From the NCBI GenBank assembly GCA_934153655.1, contig CAKPFH010000051.1, forward strand, positions 1 to 7,313: a stretch of 7,313 nucleotides of DNA, in the 5' to 3' direction. The position numbers and the translations under genes are program-made. The DNA is from an uncultured Bacilli bacterium. GTDB taxonomy: Bacteria; Bacillota_I; Bacilli_A; RF39; UBA660. This document shows positions 1 through 4,551 of the stretch, piece after piece (position 1 is the stretch's first letter; every line of letters begins with the position of its first letter). Below the pieces are notes generated by a model, which saw only the letters and a program-made list of their open reading frames with translations, was not told the DNA's origin and ran no database searches.

Positions 1-2
1 TA

Positions 3-294
3 AAATTAATGGAAAATAAACAAGATAGAAGATGTGCTTTTAATGAATGTTTAGCATATCATGATGGAAAAGAAATACATTACTTTTATGGAAAACATCC
101 ACGGAATTTTATCAAATAATATTCAAGGACAAGATAGGGAAGAAAAATGGTCAGATCTATGGTACATTTTTAAACCCAATGGTTTTGATAAAACTTTAGC
201 CGAAATGGATTCTTTCGAAAGAGAAAATAGAAGAAAAACTGATGGCTCAGTACAAGCTTTGCAAGAATTCGCAAATTGGTATGAAAAGCAATAG
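3..294 (+). pseudogene. Non-canonical purine NTP pyrophosphatase (Ham1/RdgB family), 3' part, frameshifted
   Basis: This is the C-terminal part of a host house-cleaning NTPase that hydrolyses inosine/xanthosine triphosphates. The gene begins left of the window. Two frames are needed. Frame 3 (from base 3) reads RRCAFNECLAYHDGKEIHYF and on to HPR near base 103, then soon meets TAA. Frame 1 (61-294) continues with GILSNNIQGQ, LWYIFKPNGFDKTLAEM and a closing SVQALQEFANWYEKQ. The order matches the family: an RRA-like strand, a G-rich turn, then a [DG].[IF]F.P.G.[DN]KT.AEM signature. The join lies around 100-104 (one extra base or two missing). An ATG at 61 opens frame 1 but is inside the conserved domain, so I do not treat it as a real start. 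It is either a true pseudogene or an assembly error. The family call is from remembered motifs, moderately sure. Confidence 0.6.
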
Positions 295-311
295 ATAATT
301 AATGATTATAC

Positions 312-352
312 AAAAACAAGATTTTCACCACAAAATTGAGAGTCTTGTTTTT
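312..352 (+). terminator. Rho-independent terminator of the left host gene
   Basis: A 10-bp stem AAAAACAAGA (312-321) / TCTTGTTTTT (343-352) runs into further Ts. It lies 18 bases after the pyrophosphatase stop codon and 7 bases before the left prophage repeat. The element therefore sits just downstream of a host transcription unit rather than inside a gene. Confidence 0.65.
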
Positions 353-359
353 TATTTAT

Positions 360-441
360 AAAAGTTGTATGGTGATAGGAAGATGAGGCAATACGACGTA
401 TTTGCCTCAATATTTAATTTAACCTTATTGCACAAAATCAA
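360..441 (+). repeat. Left 82-bp direct repeat (attL-like)
   Basis: It matches 5979-6060 at 80 of 82 positions, with differences at 375 and 383. Its first bases read aaa gtt gta tgg tga, a copy of the last codons of rep (KVVW), although no rep gene precedes it here. It contains a hairpin at 384-409. It marks the left end of the prophage and may also be a second copy of the phage replication origin. Confidence 0.85.
384..409 (+). other. Hairpin in left repeat, candidate Rep nick site
   Basis: The arms TGAGGCAA-TAC (384-394) and GTA-T-TTGCCTCA (398-409) pair over 11 bp with one bulged T and a 3-nt GAC loop. The same hairpin occurs at 6003-6028. Rep_trans initiators typically nick in the loop of such a stem, so this is a candidate double-strand origin. 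The role is inferred from its position just after rep. Confidence 0.5.
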
Positions 442-603
442 AGTTGTGTCATATTTTGATAATTTTACAATTATTTCAAATTATCTTTGTATAGTGTAAT
501 TTCTCTAGGATTGTGACATTTAAAAAAATAACTATAATTTTATATAAAATATAAAAGTTGCTAAAAAAGTATTAATATAACAACTTTGTATTACATAATA
601 TTA
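442..603. other. Phage leader without genes, with a minor inverted repeat
   Basis: No reading frame of note lies between the left repeat and the terminator at 604. A 7-bp inverted repeat AAAGTTG (554-560) / CAACTTT (581-587) resembles the stem of the next terminator. In the circular phage this stretch follows rep directly and may form part of the replication or control region. I see no clear promoter in it. Confidence 0.4.
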
Positions 604-643
604 AAAAGTTGTATAAATAATGTACAACTTTTATTTTTTTTTA
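604..643. terminator. Strong intrinsic terminator, likely bidirectional
   Basis: A perfect 10-bp stem AAAAGTTGTA (604-613) / TACAACTTTT (623-632), with a 9-nt loop, is followed by a long T run. In the circular phage it would stop transcription coming out of rep. On the opposite strand a 5-U run follows the stem, so it can also end the leftward repressor transcript. Confidence 0.7.
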
Positions 644-679
644 TATTTCATACATAATATTTGTAATTAATAGAAAATA

Positions 680-895
680 TTATGTTCTAGGGTATGGTTT
701 GATTTCACTTGTTAGACCTAGCAGATAGTCTGTGCTTGTATTATAAAATTTTGCTAATTTGATTAAATTATATATATCTATTGTAATTTCTCCTGTTTCA
801 TATCTTGAATATGTTTGTTGTGTGCAATTTAATATTTGGCTTATTTGTTTTTGTGTTAGGTCTTTGTCTTCTCTTATTTCTCTTATTCTTAGCAT
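680..895 (-). CDS. Xre-family phage repressor (HTH_3)
   Basis: This 71-residue protein is essentially a single Cro/CI-type helix-turn-helix domain. The motif LTQKQISQILNCTQQTYSRY lies at residues 13-32, followed by ETGEITIDIYNLIKLAKFYN and the family's usual YLLGLT end. It lacks the peptidase domain of SOS-cleaved repressors, so induction would need another trigger. The ATG at 895 is preceded on the minus strand by AGAGGTG (bases 907-901) at normal spacing. It is the only leftward phage gene and faces the rightward promoter at 942-970, where three CGTGTAT boxes could be its binding sites. It most likely holds the operon silent in the lysogen. A Cro-like role is the alternative. The family is secure; the regulatory role is inferred. 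Confidence 0.85.
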   Translation of the reverse strand: MLRIREIREDKDLTQKQISQILNCTQQTYSRYETGEITIDIYNLIKLAKFYNTSTDYLLGLTSEIKPYPRT

Positions 896-931
896 AGTAT
901 CACCTCTTTTAAAGAATTATAAATTATTCTT

Positions 932-998
932 AATACGTGTATTGACATTTATCCGTAATGCGTGTATAATAATTTTAGTTAACACGTTTTCCGTGTAT
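932..998. promoter_or_regulatory. Candidate operator boxes (three CGTGTAT sites)
   Basis: CGTGTAT occurs at 936-942, 961-967 and 992-998, in the same orientation. The first sits in a perfect inverted repeat AATAC-GT-GTATT (932-943). The third pairs with an inverted half-site ACACG (982-986). The first overlaps the -35 and the second the -10 box of the promoter here, as expected for repressor operators. Binding by the adjacent Xre protein is inferred. Confidence 0.6.
942..970 (+). promoter_or_regulatory. Main rightward phage promoter (sigma-A type)
   Basis: Consensus TTGACA (942-947) and TATAAT (965-970) are separated by the ideal 17 bp. Transcription would start near 977 and run through a leader hairpin into the structural operon. 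The overlapping CGTGTAT boxes suggest control by the neighbouring repressor. Confidence 0.85.
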
Positions 999-1016
999 GA
1001 CTCATTGCAGTAATGT

Positions 1017-1077
1017 ATTACTAAAAGCCTTAACCTACTAGGCTTTTGGTAATATAAAAATAGTAGGTGAGGTAGGT
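1017..1077 (+). promoter_or_regulatory. Leader hairpin with loop complementary to the first ribosome site (possible pseudoknot)
   Basis: A 14-bp stem with one G-U wobble pairs 1017-1030 with 1040-1053. Its 9-nt loop contains ACCTACT (1033-1039), an exact complement of AGTAGGT at 1062-1068. Six bases of it (ACCTAC) also match GTAGGT at 1072-1077, beside the ribosome site of the 44-aa gene. No U-run follows, so it is not a terminator. A pseudoknot controlling translation is an inference. Confidence 0.5.
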
Positions 1078-1083
1078 GAGTTT

Positions 1084-1218
1084 ATGGGAATAAATATGCA
1101 AGATATTGCAAATATAAAAATTGCTTTAAAATATGTAATTTGTGATATGAATAGTGATTTTTTTAAAAGTATATTTATAGAAACTTTAAATAAGTTTGAA
1201 AAATATGAGGGGGATTAA
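1084..1218 (+). CDS. Small phage protein, 44 aa, unknown
   Basis: This is the first gene of the structural operon. The ATG at 1084 follows GGTGAG (1075-1080), and the frame is open to TAA at 1216. The protein starts MGINMQDIANIKIALKYV and ends TLNKFEKYEGD; it is helical and slightly charged, with no membrane segment or signal peptide. The tail of the gene (GAGGGGG, 1207-1213) supplies the ribosome site for the next gene, so the two are probably translationally coupled. I do not recognise it. Its place just before the ssDNA-binding candidate suggests an early, replication-related or regulatory role, which is a guess. Confidence 0.6.
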   Translation: MGINMQDIANIKIALKYVICDMNSDFFKSIFIETLNKFEKYEGD

Positions 1219-1223
1219 TATAT

Positions 1224-1523
1224 ATGAAATGTAATGGTATTGTAATTTTTAAAGCTATTGATAAAAGAAATGGAGGAACTTTCAAAAACGCACAAGGTCA
1301 AGAAATTGATTACGACGCGTCTTATGTTGTAAAGTTCGACGAAATAATAGGAAGTAATATAAACGAGAGAAAATTAAAATTTCCAGCAAGTAATAAGGTC
1401 TTATATGATAAATTTTCAGAATTTGAGCCATATACAAAAGTTAATATTACTTGTGACGTAGTTATTTCAAATAGTGCTTGTAAACTAGTTCCTATTGATG
1501 TTGATAGTAATATTGAAGATTAA
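1224..1523 (+). CDS. Predicted ssDNA-binding protein (gpV-like role)
   Basis: This 99-residue protein would coat newly made plus strands before extrusion and divert replication toward packaging. It lacks signal or membrane segments and has alternating beta-strand patterns with Gly/Asp turns: GTFKNAQGQEIDYDASYVVKF (about residues 18-38), ERKLKFPASNKVLYDKF, then YTKVNITCDVVI and an acidic tail DVDSNIED. Basic/aromatic strands plus an acidic tail are typical of OB-fold ssDNA-binding proteins. The position, directly upstream of the coat genes, fits gene V of filamentous phages. The ATG at 1224 has GAGGGGG 10 bases upstream. The call rests on pattern and synteny rather than a diagnostic motif; a structure prediction would settle it. 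Confidence 0.55.
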   Translation: MKCNGIVIFKAIDKRNGGTFKNAQGQEIDYDASYVVKFDEIIGSNINERKLKFPASNKVLYDKFSEFEPYTKVNITCDVVISNSACKLVPIDVDSNIED

Positions 1524-1581
1524 TGTTTGTAATTGCCTTTTTGGTTTTACATATAAAGAATTATAGAAGGGGGAAAATATA

Positions 1582-1713
1582 TTGAATGAAATTGAGTTAT
1601 TAAATCTTATTCATACCGATCTTGGTTGTATTGTTTCTTTTCTTGTATTCTTTACACTTGTCATATTAATGTATTTTATATATAAATTCTTTGATATGAT
1701 GTTTAAATTTTAA
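1582..1713 (+). CDS. Small membrane protein, minor coat candidate (pVII/pIX-like)
   Basis: This 43-residue protein has a short acidic/polar N-terminus (NEIELLNLIHTD), one membrane helix at about residues 14-34 and a short positively charged end (KFFDMMFKF). The TTG start at 1582 is chosen because GAAGGGGGA lies 7 bases upstream and no other frame is open. It lies between the ssDNA-binding candidate and the coat gene, where Ff-type phages keep genes VII and IX. Those proteins cap the virion end that emerges first and contact the packaging signal. Family membership cannot be shown from so short a sequence. A second major-type coat subunit is the alternative. Confidence 0.6.
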   Translation: MNEIELLNLIHTDLGCIVSFLVFFTLVILMYFIYKFFDMMFKF

Positions 1714-1739
1714 CAAAAGAAAAGAGGGGTGAGTGTTAT

Positions 1740-1889
1740 ATGTTGAAAGAAGTTGTTACAAGTGCAATGCTTTCTGGTGTATTAGATGAAATAGTAGGGT
1801 TATTACCTATCTGTATACCTGTTTTAATTTCATTTATAGGTTTAAGAAAAGCTATTGCTTTCGTTCAAAACATTTTACATTCAGCTTAG
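1740..1889 (+). CDS. Major coat protein (pVIII-like)
   Basis: This 49-residue protein has the plan of filamentous-phage coat subunits. An amphipathic N-terminal helix carries the acidic residues (E4, D16, E17). A membrane segment at about 21-34 contains two prolines (P23, P27). A basic GLRKA (34-38) follows, then a C-terminal amphipathic stretch ending ILHSA. There is no cleavable signal peptide, as in Pf3-type coats. The start ATG at 1740 follows GAGGGGTGAG. A strong terminator directly follows the gene, matching the usual excess of coat over later gene products. Its C-terminus, GLRKAIAFVQNILHSA, is closely echoed by the end of the unshifted adhesin frame (GLRKAWLLLSKILHQA). Identity is inferred from size, layout and position. 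Confidence 0.75.
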   Translation: MLKEVVTSAMLSGVLDEIVGLLPICIPVLISFIGLRKAIAFVQNILHSA

Positions 1890-1910
1890 TTTACGAAGGA
1901 TAAAGATTAT

Positions 1911-1955
1911 AAAAAAAGTCGAATATATATAAAAATTATGTATTCGACTTTTTTT
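1911..1955 (+). terminator. Strong intrinsic terminator after the coat gene
   Basis: A perfect 15-bp inverted repeat pairs AAAAAAAGTCGAATA (1911-1925) with TATTCGACTTTTTTT (1941-1955) across a 15-nt loop. It works in either direction because of the matching A and T tracts. It falls between coat and adhesin genes, like the central terminator after gene VIII in Ff phages, so most transcripts should stop here. Confidence 0.85.
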
Positions 1956-1972
1956 AATAAGAGGGGGTTTTT

Positions 1973-2584
1973 ATGTTTAAAAATAAAAAAATGTTTATTG
2001 TTTTATTAGCTTTTATATTGTTTTGTGTTTTAAGTACAAGTGCTTTTGCGTCATTTGATTTTGATGGATCAAATGGTAAAAAATATAGTTTTCCTGATTT
2101 GCCATTTAATACTTCAGAATATTATTTCTTTATAAATAGTACTTATAAAAATGATGGATATTATAGAGGTTTTGCTGTTCCTAAGAATTGTAAATATACG
2201 ATTTATTATGATAAAAGTAGTAAAAAATTATATTTTCATGGTGATGGTTCTGCCACTTGTTATAATTTTGACATGTCTTCTGGTGGTAGTGAGTGGAATT
2301 GTAGAACGTTTACCAATTCTTTAAATATGTCGGATATAGGGGATAGTTCTAGTGATCTTCGTAAAATTCTATATTGTAATATAGATATTCCGAATACTGA
2401 TGGTACAATTTTTTTTCGAGTAGCTCCACTGGGGATAGTGGCTCAACAGGTGGAGAAGGTGGAAATGGACAAGGTTCTAATACAGATAATTCAGATACTT
2501 CCTATGATTTTAGTAGTGGTGGTGTCTTTAGTTGGATTGCGCAAGGCTTGGCTTCTATTATCAAAAATCTTACATCAGGCTTAG
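1973..2584 (+). CDS. pIII-like adhesin, unshifted frame: signal peptide, N-domain, coat-like C-terminal anchor
   Basis: This 203-residue reading has a classical signal peptide: KNKK, a hydrophobic core at 7-20 and an AFA cleavage site at 24-26. A secreted domain follows with four cysteines (73, 96, 110, 135), consistent with two disulfides as in pIII N-domains. GAGGGGG (1961-1967) precedes the ATG by 5 bases. At residues 147-148 the frame crosses the T8 run (2409-2416). Staying in frame gives a 55-residue tail that ends in a membrane helix and GLRKAWLLLSKILHQA, aligning without gaps to the coat protein C-terminus. A -1 shift at the run instead leads into the 2548-3243 frame and gives a 423-residue protein. 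Codon choice after 2417 favours the shifted frame. Both products may be made, or the T run may be miscounted. Confidence 0.7.
   Translation: MFKNKKMFIVLLAFILFCVLSTSAFASFDFDGSNGKKYSFPDLPFNTSEYYFFINSTYKNDGYYRGFAVPKNCKYTIYYDKSSKKLYFHGDGSATCYNFDMSSGGSEWNCRTFTNSLNMSDIGDSSSDLRKILYCNIDIPNTDGTIFFRVAPLGIVAQQVEKVEMDKVLIQIIQILPMILVVVVSLVGLRKAWLLLSKILHQA
2410..2443 (+). promoter_or_regulatory. Candidate -1 frameshift signal: T_TTT_TTT and downstream stem-loop
   Basis: The bases 2410-2416 form T_TTT_TTT in the zero frame, with codons 147 and 148 both TTT. Nine bases later CCACT (2426-2430) pairs with AGTGG (2437-2441) around a GGGGAT loop, extended by AG/CT across a 2-nt bulge. Slippery heptamer, spacer and stem resemble known -1 recoding sites. 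Transcriptional slippage on T8 would have the same effect. I see no upstream Shine-Dalgarno-like stimulator. Confidence 0.5.
2465..2584 (+). CDS. Possible overprinted 39-aa coat-like protein (internal start)
   Basis: An internal ATG at 2465 in the unshifted frame is preceded by GGAGAAGGTGG (2452-2462), a good ribosome site. It would give a 39-residue protein starting MDKVLIQIIQILPMI, with one membrane helix and the end GLRKAWLLLSKILHQA. Size, LP motif, basic turn and C-terminus parallel the 49-aa coat protein. The purine-rich stretch is also the Gly-rich linker of the overlapping adhesin frame, so the ribosome-site match could be accidental. Treat it as a candidate second coat subunit encoded inside the adhesin gene. 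Confidence 0.3.
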   Translation: MDKVLIQIIQILPMILVVVVSLVGLRKAWLLLSKILHQA

Positions 2585-3243
2585 ACTTACTCAAATATTT
2601 AAATCCGTTTGATGATGATTTTATATTAAAGGGTGTTTTAGGATTTTTAAATCCATTAAGTGATAATTTTATGCTAAATGGTGTTTTAAGCTATCTTAAC
2701 CCTTTTAGTGATAATTTTATATTAAGTGGTGTTGTTAATTCTCTTGGTAGTGTTTTGGATCACTTGAACCCATTTAGTGACAATTTCATATTAAAGGGCG
2801 TATTAGATTTTTTAGGTAATATATTAAGTTTTATAAATCCATTTAGTGATAATTTCTTTGGTTATAAAATAATAGAGTTGTTTAGCTCTTTATTTGAAAA
2901 GTTGTTTATTCCAAAAGAAGATAGTTTTAAGGCTTTGCAAGAGGTATTTAACTCTAAGCTTGGGTTTATTGATGTTATAAAAAATTATGTGGCAGAAATA
3001 CAAAGTAAATTAAATGATATGAATAATGGTGTTTCTCAAAGTTACCCTAAATTACAGTATGATGTAAAAAGTTCTTATTATAACGGTAGTATTGTTGTTT
3101 TTGATTGTGGGTGGATTGCACCATATAAGAAGTATACTGATCTATTTATAAGTGGATTTGCATATTTGTTTTTCATATATAGGTTATTTAAAAGAATACC
3201 TGCGATTGTTAGTGGTAATGTTATTAATGGAAAGGGTGATTAA
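2548..3243 (+). CDS. pIII-like adhesin, -1 frame: linker, LNPFSDNF repeats, C-terminal membrane anchor
   Basis: The frame is open from 2401, but the only start in it is a TTG at 2548 with no convincing ribosome site; entry by frameshift from the 1973 gene is more likely. From 2416 it reads a Gly/Ser-rich linker (STGDSGSTGGEGGNGQGS), as between pIII domains, then WIAQGLASIIKNL. Five copies of an LNPFSDNFILKGVL-type unit follow (DNA 2599-2856), spaced 16, 16, 23 and 23 residues. Next come a charged helical region, a domain with YDVKSSYYNGSIVVFDCGW, and a membrane helix near residues 198-213 (counted from the TTG) with a short basic tail. Signal peptide, linker and C-terminal anchor together give the pIII plan, about 423 residues. 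Function in host attachment and virion release is inferred from architecture. Confidence 0.7.
   Translation: MASIIKNLTSGLDLLKYLNPFDDDFILKGVLGFLNPLSDNFMLNGVLSYLNPFSDNFILSGVVNSLGSVLDHLNPFSDNFILKGVLDFLGNILSFINPFSDNFFGYKIIELFSSLFEKLFIPKEDSFKALQEVFNSKLGFIDVIKNYVAEIQSKLNDMNNGVSQSYPKLQYDVKSSYYNGSIVVFDCGWIAPYKKYTDLFISGFAYLFFIYRLFKRIPAIVSGNVINGKGD
2599..2856 (+). repeat. Five coding repeats of LNPFSDNF type
   Basis: The units LNPFDDDFILKGVL, LNPLSDNFMLNGVL, LNPFSDNFILSGVV, LNPFSDNFILKGVL and INPFSDNFFGY begin at 2599, 2647, 2695, 2764 and 2833. The first three are 16 residues apart and the last two steps are 23 residues. They resemble amphipathic helices joined by NPF turns. Copy number may vary between related phages. 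Confidence 0.8.
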
Positions 3244-3245
3244 GT

Positions 3246-3488
3246 ATGATATTTGATGGTGTTTTAGGTGTTTTAAAGGCTGTATTAGTTTTTACTTTAT
3301 CGCCGTTGACTGTTGTAAATATATCGGTTGATTGGTTTACGTCTTTTGATAGTATACAAGAATTTTTTACTGTCATTTCTTACTTGTTGCCGTGGGATAA
3401 TTTGAGTAGGTTATTTGTTATTGTTTTTGCTATTATATCTTTTAAGATTGTTATAAGTATTGTGAAGACTTTTAGAGCCATAATTTAG
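3246..3488 (+). CDS. pVI-like membrane protein, 80 aa
   Basis: This 80-residue protein has hydrophobic segments at about 5-29 and 55-73 and a basic C-terminus (KTFRAII). It starts 2 bases after the adhesin stop, with AAAGGGTGA of the preceding gene as ribosome site, so coupling is likely. In filamentous phages the gene between pIII and the assembly ATPase encodes pVI, which pairs with pIII to cap the end that leaves the cell last. Length, topology and position fit. pVI is usually somewhat larger (about 110 residues in Ff), and sequence similarity cannot be judged here. Confidence 0.6.
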   Translation: MIFDGVLGVLKAVLVFTLSPLTVVNISVDWFTSFDSIQEFFTVISYLLPWDNLSRLFVIVFAIISFKIVISIVKTFRAII

Positions 3489-3502
3489 TAGGAGTGTTGT
3501 AT

Positions 3503-3679
3503 ATGTTTATTTTAGTAATATTGTTGTTTATTTTTGTTAGTTGTATAAGTGTGTATTTTTATTTTTTATTAGTTGAGAAAAATAAAGAAATAGATGAGTT
3601 ATACGATCTTATATATAAACACATTAATGAAGATATGAAAAAAGAATTTAATAAAAGTAAGGTTATAAAGATATGTTAG
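3503..3679 (+). CDS. Small membrane protein with charged tail, 58 aa
   Basis: I chose the ATG at 3503 because AGGAG (3489-3493) lies 9 bases upstream; an in-frame GTG at 3494 would put the ribosome site too close. Residues 2-24 form a membrane helix, followed by a charged, helical tail (EKNKEIDELYDLIYKHINED) that could form a coiled coil. Its stop overlaps the start of the Zot gene (3673). A membrane helix plus cytoplasmic coil next to the assembly ATPase suggests a partner in the extrusion complex, comparable in place to pXI. That is an inference; the protein is not recognised. Confidence 0.6.
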   Translation: MFILVILLFIFVSCISVYFYFLLVEKNKEIDELYDLIYKHINEDMKKEFNKSKVIKIC

Positions 3680-4551
3680 ATATGTTTTTTAGTGTTTTTA
3701 AAGGTATGTGGTTATTAATAAAATATCCATTATATTTTGTTTTAGTTGTCTTTAGTATTTTTTGTTTTTTAGTTTGTGTAAATATAATTATTGAGTTTGC
3801 TAAAGGTAAGAGGTTTAAGAAGGGTAATCATAAAAGAGTGAAAAAGGATAATTTTCTTAAGAGAATTTTTATTGATTTACCCCATCAATTTGTTATTGAT
3901 TTATTTAGTAAAGATCCAGAGTTTTTTAGGTTTCAAGGTCTAATTATATTTGAAGGTCGTCAAGGTAGTGGTAAAACAATGTCTATGGTTGAATTTATTA
4001 CACGTATGAGAGAGGAATATCCATTGTCAAAATGTACTACTAATTTTGGGTATGTAGATCAAGATAAAGAGCTTAAAGATTGGCGTATGTTAATGGACTA
4101 TAAAAACGATATTCAAGGGGTTATTGTTGGTATGGACGAGCTTCAAAATTGGTTTAGTTCAAATGATAGCAAGAACTTTCCACCTGAAATGCTTTCTGTT
4201 ATTACACAAAATAGAAAAAATAGGAGAATTATTCTTGGTACATCACAAAACTTTTATCTCTTGGCAAAGGCTATACGTAGCCAAGCAACGGAAGTGCGCC
4301 GTTGCACTACGTTGCTTGGTTGCTTGACTATTGTAAGACGTGCTGAGCCAATTCTTGATAGTGAAGGTAATGTACAAGAGTGGAAAAATAGAGGTATGTA
4401 TTTTTTTGTGCATAATAAAAAGTTACGTGAGAGCTATGATACATATAAAGTTATAGAAAACTTAAGTAAGAGTGGTTTTAAAGAGCAAGGAATAGATAAT
4501 TCAGTTAATAATATAAGTGTTGTGGTTGATAGGAAGGTAAGAAAAAAATGA
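3673..4551 (+). CDS. zot: Zot/pI-family phage assembly ATPase
   Basis: This 292-residue protein powers virion extrusion at the inner membrane. An N-terminal membrane segment (about 13-42) is followed by a very basic stretch (KGKRFKKGNHKRVKK) and the Zot P-loop domain. Walker A is GRQGSGKT (95-102); Walker B is VIVGMDELQNWF (150-161). The sensor-like region has ITQNRKNRRIILGTSQNF (177-194), where the QNR..RRI..TSQ pattern is characteristic of Zot. Ff pI has its membrane helix after the ATPase domain; here it is in front, so the large domain would be cytoplasmic. No secretin gene accompanies it, as expected for a single-membrane host. The start ATG overlaps the previous gene's end, and the stop TGA overlaps the next start (ATGA). 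The family call is firm. Confidence 0.92.
   Translation: MLDMFFSVFKGMWLLIKYPLYFVLVVFSIFCFLVCVNIIIEFAKGKRFKKGNHKRVKKDNFLKRIFIDLPHQFVIDLFSKDPEFFRFQGLIIFEGRQGSGKTMSMVEFITRMREEYPLSKCTTNFGYVDQDKELKDWRMLMDYKNDIQGVIVGMDELQNWFSSNDSKNFPPEMLSVITQNRKNRRIILGTSQNFYLLAKAIRSQATEVRRCTTLLGCLTIVRRAEPILDSEGNVQEWKNRGMYFFVHNKKLRESYDTYKVIENLSKSGFKEQGIDNSVNNISVVVDRKVRKK

Noticed and set aside
360..441. Xer/dif integration site
   Set aside because: I found no 28-bp dif-like palindromic core in either repeat, and the repeats are far longer than a dif duplication.
759..1013. 84-residue open frame on the plus strand
   Set aside because: It is the opposite-strand shadow of the repressor and runs over its promoter; it has no ribosome site and a Leu/Ile/Ser-rich nonsense composition.
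1524..1566. Second promoter before the coat genes
   Set aside because: TTGTAA and TATAAA can be paired only with a 19-bp gap; too weak to list as a feature.
4124..4327. 67-residue frame inside zot
   Set aside because: It is an alternative frame within the conserved ATPase domain, without a ribosome site.
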